Assembly (NCBI RefSeq): GCF_009017415.1 | Contig: NC_092406.1 | Coordinates: 6,014,001-6,078,000, forward strand | DNA length: 64,000 nucleotides | Direction: 5' to 3' | DNA from: Aspergillus flavus | Lineage: Eukaryota > Ascomycota > Eurotiomycetes > Eurotiales > Aspergillaceae | Shown here: positions 55,717-64,000 of the stretch, in pieces | Layout of the letters: each line of letters begins with the position of its first letter | Numbering within the stretch: position 1 is the first letter of the stretch | Made by a program: the position numbers and the translations under genes | The notes under the pieces: generated by a model | Database searches by the model: none | What the model was told of the DNA's origin: nothing | Seen by the model: only the letters and a program-made list of their open reading frames with translations

Positions 55717-56412
55717 AGAAGGCTCTACACTGCCTGTATAATGGGGTTGAGGAGTAATTTTTAGACGGACTTGTGTAGGTGGGAATTGAAACCGAGAGCT
55801 ATAGAGGAGACTATATCAAATCATGTCGATTAGATGGAGGAAAAGCTAACGCCACAGCTCACAGCCACATTATCACATGACCAGATGAAGCCCCGTGTCA
55901 ATGTGTTTGAATACTGACTTCATCGTAACATGGATGGATTTATCTATTTAATTTTCAGTTATATACTGTGGTTTTAATTGCCATGATTGGGTGGATGGTA
56001 TAGCTATTATCTAGTTGTCCTGAGCAGGTGTTATTGTCGACCCAAGTTGCTATTCGAGTACTATTTTCAGGTCATCCAAGTGAAGGGACTGGACTACGAC
56101 TACCTCGGTCAACTGCGGTGCTTTTGTTTAGATATTCCATGGGGCTGCGGGTGGGTTATCTTTCTCATACTTTGCCTTCGTTCTACCCAATTTATAGTTG
56201 AGGGAGCGATTGATTAAAGAAAACTTCCAGTAGCCATCAAAAGTTTGCGTCCAAAACTCGTTCAATGAGAGGAGCGATTAGACGTCATTGGTTTACTGTA
56301 TTTACCTCTATGCTGTACTTCATAGGAAGTAAGTGTGAAGTTTAAGTCAAAGAGCTACCTCTTCAGCATGCTACTAGCACTTCTTGGATTATTTACACAC
56401 AAATGAAACATC
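55717..56412. other. Intergenic region
   Basis: This lies upstream of the NIF3 gene and 3' of the FAD dehydrogenase gene. It is AT-rich, and no gene is seen. Confidence 0.5.
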
Positions 56413-58194
56413 CTACAAAGCAGACCGTGGTGCCTTTCCCGCCACCTCTTCTGCCATTGTCATACCTGCCGTTCGCCCTGAGAAAATACAGCCTCCCAAG
56501 AAAGTTCCTTCAAGCGCACTATAGCCATGCACTCCACCACCGCCAAAACCCGAGACCTCGCCTGCAGCGTACAGGTTTGGGAAAGGTGATCCATCCGGGC
56601 GAAGCACCCTCCCGTGTAAATCCGTCTCAAGACCTCCCAGAGTCTTACGAGTAAGGAGGTTCAGACGTACAGCGACAAACGGACCGTGAGACGGATCCGC
56701 GAGCTTGTGCGGCTTAGCCACCCGGCCGAGACGATCTGGCCAGTAGTTGCGCCCATTCTGAATAAGCATTATTTGAGCATCTTTCGTAAACCTGTTGTCA
56801 ATTTGCATATCGCGGAGGTGGATCTCGCGTTCGATCTTCTCAACATCTAGAGGAGGACCGTCTCGTTCTTTGGCAAGTTTGTTCATCCCAGCCACCAGTT
56901 TGGGTAATGTTGGCTCCACCACGAAATCTACCCCTTTATCCATGAAGGCTTGAACAGGACCAGGGACCGCGGAGCCAAGCATTCGGTAGAGCGTTCTTAG
57001 TCTGCTTTTGCCTGTCAAATCCGGGTTCTGCTCGGAGCCTGAGAGTGCGAATTCCTTGCCAATGATTGTTTTATCAAGTACAAACCATGTATAGTCATAG
57101 CCAGTGTTGCATATGTGCTTTAAAGTGGCAAGGGTATCGCATCCAGGGTAGAGCATTGGAGGAAGCCGTTTGCCTGTGGCATCCAACCATAGCGAGGAGG
57201 GCCCTGGGATAATTCGTATCCCATGCTGTGGCCAGATCGGATCCCAATTCTGTAAGCCTTCAGTGTAGTGCCACATGCGATCTTCATTGATTACGTTGGC
57301 CCCAGCATCTTTTGCAATCTCAATCATGCGTCCGTCCACATGTGCAGGGACACCGATAACGAAGTTTGACGGTGGGGTCCCGAGTCGATCAACGGGCCAG
57401 TTCTTCTTAACCAAGTCTACATTGCCGCCGATGCCTCCACTTGCAATAAGCACTGCGCTGCCGTACACTTCGAACGTGTCGATGCTCTTTCGGCTGCTTG
57501 CTACACCACGTGCTGTGTCAGACGGTTCAAGCACTTGACCTCGTACACCGATGACAGCACCAGTAGACTCATCAACAATTAAAGAGTCCACCTGACGACG
57601 AAACATGAACTCCACAAGCCCTTTCTTCGCGGCAGCGCGAACCGGCTTCTCGAAAGCCTCCACGATGGCAGGACCAGTGCCCCAGGAAACATGAAATCTC
57701 GGGACCTAGGAAACGTGTGAGCTGGAATCTTGTTTCCTCAATCACCTCTTTGGCGACACAGGTCTTCTCTCCCTGGGTAAACTGACAGAATTACCATGAC
57801 CTCCTGCACTCCCATCTCCACGTTCTGCCCAACCAACGCTCGCAAAACTCACCCCCAACGATTTGATATAACGCTCCATATGATCAGCCGCAAAATTCAC
57901 AAATGCTTCCGCCCATTTCCTAGGCCAAAAGTCACATTCTCTATCAAACCGTGCGCTATTGAACCAGTCCTCCAGAGCAAGCTTGCGACTATCTTGGATA
58001 CCCAGCCGACGCTGGTCCGCTGAGTTCACGCAGAACAAGCCCCCAAGAGACCAAAACGCTTGTCCGCCTAGACTGGCTTCATTTTCTTGGTCTATAATGA
58101 CAGTGTGAACTTCGCGTTTGGATAGTTCGAAAGCGGCGACCAAGCCAGCTAGTCCCCCGCCGACGATGATGATTGGGGAATTCTTTTGGGCCAT
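56413..58194 (-). CDS. FAD-dependent dehydrogenase (ketosteroid-dehydrogenase/fumarate-reductase-like)
   Basis: Two exons, 58194-57787 and 57705-56413, give 566 residues. The donor is the uncommon GTCAGT, and the join rebuilds GGHGNSVPRFHVSWGTGP, which supports the splice. The N-terminal dinucleotide-binding motif is IIIVGGGLAGLVAAFELSKR. The second FAD segment near the C-terminus is NLYAAGEVSGFGGGG, with GLETDLHGRVLRPDGSPFP before it. It belongs to the flavoprotein family with 3-oxosteroid 1-dehydrogenases and a large group of uncharacterised 'FAD-binding dehydrogenases'. The substrate is unknown. It lies 294 bp downstream of the Zn2Cys6 regulator gene on the same strand, so it may be a target of that regulator. 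Confidence 0.8.
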
Positions 58195-58488
58195 TCTTGG
58201 ATGTCAAATCTCGTAGATATGTAAGAATTCTAGTTTCCGGTTTGTAGTCTGGGGTAAAATGTGGAGTTGTTTGATTCTGGGGCAGGGAGGTAGTACATAT
58301 ATTGAATGAGGTCACGCGATTCAGGAGCCCTCGGACGACGGATTCGGTCAATTCACCTCGGCGAATTTATTCCTCGCTAGCACAGGGTGGTATATTAATA
58401 TATTTAGGGTAGGATGTACAGTGTGTGGCGATAATAGTCTACTTATGTATTGAAATAAAAAGAAGGGAACTTATTGTGATTGATGATA

Positions 58489-60858
58489 TCAAATTTCACT
58501 CCATGAATCTAAAAAGTCGAAGATTGAGTTTTCATCTATCAACGCATCGATAAAACCAGCAGGCATAGATGACCCAGCTCTGTCACCAATTACCTGATTA
58601 CATTCCCCATTGGTCGTTTCAATAGGAACAGTGTCTGAGTGAGAGTCAACCGGATCACCGATAGAAGCAACAGGCTGATGAGATATAGATAGCGGTGAGC
58701 TCGCGGTATATGTTGGAAATATCTGTTGTAGAGCTTTTATGAAAATCCCACGAAATAAAGACGCAACTGTATACGTTTTCTGCAATTCTTCCAGGACACC
58801 CATACACATATCGAGCTTGTTGAAGCTGAAACGTCTCGAAAGTGGGTTGGCATATTTACAGTTAAGAAGATGGGTTTGCATGACCGGGACTAAGAGTGCG
58901 GGTCTATCTTACATTAGATAAAACTCCTATGGAGGAAAATGAGTAAAGAGAATGTTTCTAAGACTTACGTCATTGGGCCTACATATTCTAGCAGATTCTC
59001 GCGAGCAAGAATGTCAAGAATCTCGGTTGACTTTGATGCTGCGGCGTTGGCTTTAGACTGCAGGCGTTGCTGCTCAGACCCTTGTTGGCTTAGAGCAAGA
59101 TTATCCAGATGTTCGCTTCCGGAGGGACGGTAGAGTGTGATCAGAAGCGCGCTGTTATGGTGGTATTAGTACTGCTAATGCCAAGAGGAGAAAGACAGTC
59201 TTAACTGATAGTGTAGGTGCACATGATGCGCGTAGAACTTTGCCAAATGAGTAAGGCCATGTTCATCTTGGTCTGGCAATCTGCACCGCATAATCTGTGC
59301 TTCAAGAGCATTGATCTCACCCATAGAGGACTTCGACTTCACGGGCTGATTTTTTAGAACCAGAACCTTACCTAAGAGTTGACTCAGTTCAATTAATATA
59401 ATCCAGAACTCCGCCAGTTTAGGAAATTCTTGCGGGATATAAGACGCAAAGATAGCTCTAGGTATGCTATCAAGTTCACTGAGTAGGTCGGCTGGTACTG
59501 ACATCGGCAAGTCACAATCATCCAGATTGATCCTAAGCGGCCGTCCAAGAGTAAGACCAAGCCAGCGATCCCGGAAGAAGCAGGTCCACCACAGACGACG
59601 CCATAAACGTCTCTGACAATCTGTGATAGATGAGTTGTACCTCAAAGAATCTGGATCCCGGTGTAAACCCAGCATTTGGCAGAGATTAATTGCAATGCCC
59701 GTCCAGTACCAGGGTTGCATGTGGTCGTCCTGCTCTGAGTGCCAAAACCCCAACAGTAGGGAGGCTTGCAAAAGTGTCACCTTGTTTCTCTCCCCGCCGT
59801 TATCGTACATGCACTACATGTATCAACACGTCAACCGTAAAGGCGAGATGAAGTTGTAGACTTTGCTTACCTTTGCACGTGAGTACATTGTGGCTTTCAT
59901 TTCTTTTCGAGAGACATACCCTTCTTGCTCATAAAGGCGCGGTGATATGAACTAGATATTGAACGTTAACTTAATTTCTTTAAATCGTGATTCGAGTGTA
60001 AGACTCTTACATTTACCGCAACGAAGAATACACTCCACAACAATAGAAAATTACAGTCACCCAGTCGCCCATGATGTTGATAGTTCAAAATGGATTCCAC
60101 TTCAATTACTGGCATGATCGGATGCACATGATAGAAATATGCACGGAGAAGGCCCTCACAAACTTCGGGCTTAGGTAGGGTGAATACGCCTTTCTTTTGG
60201 AGGTACTCCCGATCATCGTCTGTCATGGTAGTCTGGTTATTCGATGGGATCAGACAATGTCTTGGCAGAGAGTGATCCGGCGAACAGATATCCAGAGTAG
60301 ACACAGGCCCGGTTCTATCTCCTAGTTAGACAATAAGCATAAGTATATGATCAACGTGAGTCCTTGCTAGTTACCTGTGTAGAAAGGAATTTCGCCTACT
60401 CTTCGGGGTTGCCCTAAAGCGGCCGCTGCAATTTCATCACCATTGCGCTCTTCATCTTCGATATCATGCGCTTCGCGAGTTGCGGTGGCTTCTACGTTCA
60501 GAGGAACATGTTGCTGTGGCTGAACATGGAATGCGGGGAGCTCCACTCTACGTGCTGGGGTCTGCAAAAGCGCCTGATCGGGACTCTGAGGGTTTGCAAG
60601 GAGAACCGGCCCACCGTGTTTCTCAGATCTAGAATGCACTGTCATCAACACCTATAAGCTTATACTTACACATAAGCTTCCATCTTACTTCTGCCCTCGC
60701 CTTGTTGTAACTATACATGGAGTACGGTCCTGAGTGCAGCCGATACATGGCACCCCGGTGACATTCAGGCTGCAGCGTACTTTGCGTTGACGACACGTTT
60801 GACATGCAATCGTTCTTCGACTGCGGCGAGCTGATGCGGTAGAACTTGTTGGTGGCAT
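58489..60858 (-). CDS. Zn(II)2Cys6 transcription factor
   Basis: Seven exons give 673 residues: 60858-60689, 60628-60375, 60321-60011, 59951-59871, 59813-59206, 59151-58969 and 58903-58489. The first exon is short and easy to miss. It carries the DNA-binding binuclear zinc cluster CQTCRQRKVRC...CIGC...C preceded by basic residues. The middle domain has the fungal-specific transcription factor features LCQMLGLHRDPDS, WRRLWWTCFFRDRWLGLTLG and the FFVAVNFISPRLY splice join. The C-terminus is low complexity. The family regulates metabolic genes, often in small clusters. One intron uses an unusual GTTAAG donor. Target genes are unknown; the FAD dehydrogenase just downstream is a candidate. Confidence 0.88.
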
Positions 60859-62025
60859 CGTGAGCCCTGCAAATCATTTTTTCTCCTTTTCTGACACCGA
60901 GGGGTTGGGTTATCATAGAGGAACAGGGGCTTGGCCGGTCACCTCGGAGGTTTGTTAAACCCTAACTCTGCTACCCCGAGGAGGTCCGCTCAATGGGGAA
61001 ATCTTACCGCGGTTCAACTCTGCCGCCGAGGTTCTCTTTTAATTAAATCCTTGCTCGTACGGACATTTGCTACTCCATGCTGGTCTTCACATGATATCGT
61101 GTCTTTGTGCATGATGCCTTTGTATAACCAAAGTGTGTGTCGTAAAATGGTTAATAATGTGTTACAGCTTGATGGTCAGCTTAGGGCTTCATAGCCCTAA
61201 GCTTAAACACCAAGAACCATGTCTACCAAGGACGTATACGCAGTACTAACATAGTATGAATAAATTGAGTTGGTAAGTTAGAGTAACTATTAATACTAGC
61301 TTTATGCTAAGTATGAATGATTAACTTATGTGCATAGACATCTTTATACTATTCTTCCCTTAATATAGGATTTTATACTCATCGGAGAGGACATATTGCC
61401 GGAATATTATTTCCGAGTACCATTCAAATGTACCACGGCTATGCCCCTACCTTCCACAGCTATACAGTGAGGTAGCTTATAGCAATTGAAACACAAGACG
61501 TCAACCTTTAGTATGCTGTTCGATAGATAAGATTTGGTTCAATCGTTGGAACTCTTCCGATCATGGTCAGTTCCCTAAAATAAGCAACATCGTCCGGTGA
61601 TTTTCCTAAAATTAGCCTGGAAATCCCAGACAGCAATGACAATGATACATAGCACAAGTCATATATTCTATGCTTCTAACCCTATCTCGGAGTTCATCCG
61701 GTGATATATTTGCGGGGATGTGAGGCCTCCCGTAGCGGATGGAGATAGTATCTGAAGAGTAGTTGTTAATTCGCTGATTAGACTGCTCATCTTAACATCC
61801 TATTTTAGTAGGTATCCACATCCCTTATCTAGGTGACGATTTGTGATCTTTTAAAAGATGTCTAGGATGGGTTTCGAACCCGTGTCTTCCTGGGTCAACA
61901 CCTTAGGCATTCGGCAATGGGTCCTCTTACCCCACCTCCATGGATGCAGATCAATAAACCCCCTCAGAGTCGGCTTCATTGATCAAGGTATGTACAAGAC
62001 ATAGAACATCTTGAAAACAATAGCC
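60859..62025. other. Intergenic with a tRNA-like relic
   Basis: This is the divergent region between the Zn2Cys6 gene (-) and the GT8 gene (+). It is AT-rich in 61200-61800. No protein gene is seen. A Pol III-like element is at 61853-61920. Confidence 0.5.
61853..61920 (-). other. tRNA-like element (degenerate tRNA or tRNA-derived repeat)
   Basis: On the minus strand there is a perfect B-box, GGTTCGAAACC (61870-61880), and an A-box-like TGCCGAATGCC (61906-61916), about 25 bp apart. A run of four T follows within 20 bp of the B-box end (61853-61856). A possible anticodon stem (GTGTT/GACAC) is present, but its loop is too long and I see no matching 7 bp acceptor stem. It is therefore probably a decayed tRNA gene or a tRNA-derived element, not a working tRNA. 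Confidence 0.4.
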
Positions 62026-63100
62026 ATGGTTGACATTCCTGAGCGTCCGCGGGTCACAGACTCGAAGAAAGGTATACTATTACTACGTCCTGATTGTCTG
62101 CGATTTGATCTCCTCCTCTTACTTTTCCCAACGCTTTAGTATGGTGCTCGATCTTGACAAACACCGCCTACCTGCCGGGCATCTTGACCCTTGAATATTC
62201 TCTCCGTAAACACGACACGAAATACCCCTTCATCGTTCTCTATACCGACTCACTCCCGGAGGAGGCCCATGCCGCTCTCGATGCCCGCGGCATCCTCAAA
62301 CAGCCCGTTCCCTACCTCAAGCCGGCGATGACAACCGACTTGACCCAGGACAGACGTCTATATGATGCCTGGACCAAGCTGATTGCCTTTGCCCTGTATG
62401 AATACGACCATGTTGTCCTTCTTGACTGTGATATGATGGTGCTTCACAACATGGATGAGTTGATGGATGTCGAGTTAGATCCACCAGAGATGGGAGGTAA
62501 GGGAAAGCGCGTGTTTGGCAGTACCCATGCATGCGTTTGCAATCCCCTCAAGAGGCCTCACTACCCGGCCGACTGGTATGTATCTATCTATGGCAGCAGC
62601 CTTGACGAAATCCCATTCTAACCGACAATTCTAAAAAAAAAAGGATACCCGCCAATTGCGGCTGGGCTCTTCAGCATGACACCCCTGAGCTCGCCCAGAC
62701 TACTGCTCCCCCAATCGAGGGCAGCTGGGGTTTGTGCAACACCGGAATCATTGTGACCAGACCGTCGGAGGGTACATGGAAAATCATCACCGACAGCCTG
62801 GCTACATCTAACACCGCCGATTGGATCTTTGCCGATCAGTCTCTGCTTTCCGAGGTGTTCCAGTACCGCTGGGCCCCGCTTCCGTACATCTACAATGCTC
62901 TCAAGACGAAGCGCTGGGAGGGTGTGCATGACGCTATCTGGAGGGACGATCGCGTCAAGAACATCCACTATTTTCTTACCCCCAAGCCGTGGGATGAGAC
63001 CCCGCCTGTTCACGCAGACCCAACGCACGCATGGTGGTGCGCCCTCAACGCGGAGAGGAAGGAGCACGACAAGGCCCGCGGGCTGACTGACGGACATTAA
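62026..63100 (+). CDS. GT8 family glycosyltransferase (glycogenin/galactinol-synthase-like)
   Basis: Three exons, 62026-62071, 62140-62575 and 62644-63100, encode 312 residues. The joins rebuild VWCSILTNTAYLPGILTLEY and YPADWIPANCGW. The GT8 donor-binding DxD is in VVLLDCDMMVL. Later landmarks are GLCNTGIIVTRPS, ADWIFADQSLLSE and NIHYFLTPKPWD, all typical of this family, where the last region helps bind UDP. There is no signal peptide or membrane segment, so it is likely cytosolic. The sugar donor is probably UDP-glucose or UDP-galactose. The acceptor is unknown. It is too short for a full glycogenin with a glycogen-synthase-binding tail. Confidence 0.82.
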
Positions 63101-64000
63101 CCTGCAAGGCTATGCTTGGTTGACTAATATATAGTCATTGTGTCCTATATACTATGTCTTTCCGAGCTAGCGTTATTAGTATTTATAATCCAAATCCTTT
63201 TGGGTCACACCCAGTGACACATGCAGACTAATAGAAGTAGTAGACTCCGATCACTGAATCACAAAGTCCATCCGGTTGCCCCTGACATCAAATGGTGGAG
63301 GCTGGTGGCGGTGAGACTGGTGAGAGCTCTTCTCTTCTGTTTCTCATGAACGAGAACGCCCTATCGGCAGGAAGCTGTTTGAGGTACTTCCAGCCTGGCT
63401 CCCGGTTTTGGCCAAGCCTCACCGTCCGCCAGAGGCACCGCAACAGCAAAGACTTCCTCGGTGAAGGGGACGGACAAGTTGCGTGAAATGTGCAGACAAG
63501 TGCCATTGCCCCTTAATAATCCTATCTATGGCAAGGAGGGGCCGTTGCTTAGTGTCTGGAAGAGAGATGGTTAGATACATATTGGATAGTGATAAGCAGG
63601 TCTTATCCCTAATCTCTGGATCGGCGGATCGGATGCTTATACCGTAGAATACTTTCTCGAAACTTCATCATATAAATAAAGCCAAGGCCTTGATGTACTT
63701 CCCCGCCGAATAGTGAGTACGGTATGCTTCTGCATTTCCTTTCCTATCCGATGTTCACACCGTGGAGCGGGTGATCGGAGCGTATCAGACAGTGACGTTG
63801 TAACGTCCGTGCTGCACTGATCGGATATAGTCCGAGAGAAGATAACAGTAGCTCCCCTGGTTATCTGGACACTGAAGATCTGGGGAAAGGTCTGCCCATT
63901 TTATTTGCCGCATGTAGCAAGGGTGGACGTTGGCCAGCCGCGTGACTACGCCACGTAGATCCCTTGCTCCTGAGCTTCTCGGATCCCATGTACGGGGTTT
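63101..64000. other. Intergenic to the window end
   Basis: No supported gene is seen. A TATAAATAAA stretch lies at about 63671-63680. Confidence 0.5.

Noticed and set aside
1..64000. CRISPR arrays, prophage or bacterial operons
   Set aside because: No regularly spaced direct repeats were seen, and gene structure is eukaryotic throughout.

Overview
This window looks like nuclear DNA of a filamentous ascomycete, most probably an Aspergillus or close relative. Genes carry many short GT-AG introns (about 46-140 bp), promoters have pyrimidine-rich tracts, and the gene set is fungal: a full FKS-type 1,3-beta-glucan synthase, a GH72 glucanosyltransferase with an X8 domain, a GH17 wall enzyme, Ldb17/Dip1, an Hsp9/Hsp12 protein and a Zn(II)2Cys6 regulator. 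Exon joins were worked out by reading frame across splice sites. The species is not determined.

Layout. 1-3.5 kb: the 3' part of a large cysteine-rich secreted protein (chitinase-like C-terminus) and a pseudokinase. 3.5-7.1 kb: AT-rich, mostly non-coding DNA with a decayed Tc1/mariner transposase on the minus strand. 7.2-13 kb: a GH47 alpha-1,2-mannosidase and an Ldb17/SPIN90 actin regulator. 14-33 kb: a cell-envelope block (secreted GH17 enzyme, serine palmitoyltransferase subunit LCB1, glucan synthase fksA, then a 6.5 kb gene-poor gap and a GPI-anchored GH72+ glucanosyltransferase). 34-42 kb: mostly housekeeping or chromosome-related genes (SprT/GCNA-type metalloprotease, Mog1, a NYN-domain protein, an Hsp12-like protein, a HAUS1-like coiled coil).

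42-51.5 kb is an accessory island: an unknown decayed gene, an intact ACC-synthase-like PLP enzyme, a divergent stand-alone prolyl-tRNA synthetase, a small secreted protein gene cut by one nonsense codon, and an MFS exporter gene with its middle deleted plus a late nonsense codon. 51.9-55.7 kb returns to housekeeping genes (COG6, NIF3). 56.4-60.9 kb holds a flavoprotein dehydrogenase and a Zn2Cys6 regulator in the same orientation. 62-63.1 kb holds a GT8 glycosyltransferase, with a tRNA-like relic just upstream.

Two groups of genes may work together. GH17, FksA and GH72 synthesise and remodel beta-1,3-glucan. LCB1 supplies sphingolipid, which affects the membrane in which FksA works. In the accessory island, the combination of a SAM-type PLP enzyme, a duplicated ProRS and a (now broken) exporter suggests a decaying or variable small-molecule locus whose product may hit prolyl-tRNA synthesis. 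That last point is inference and is the most interesting lead here.
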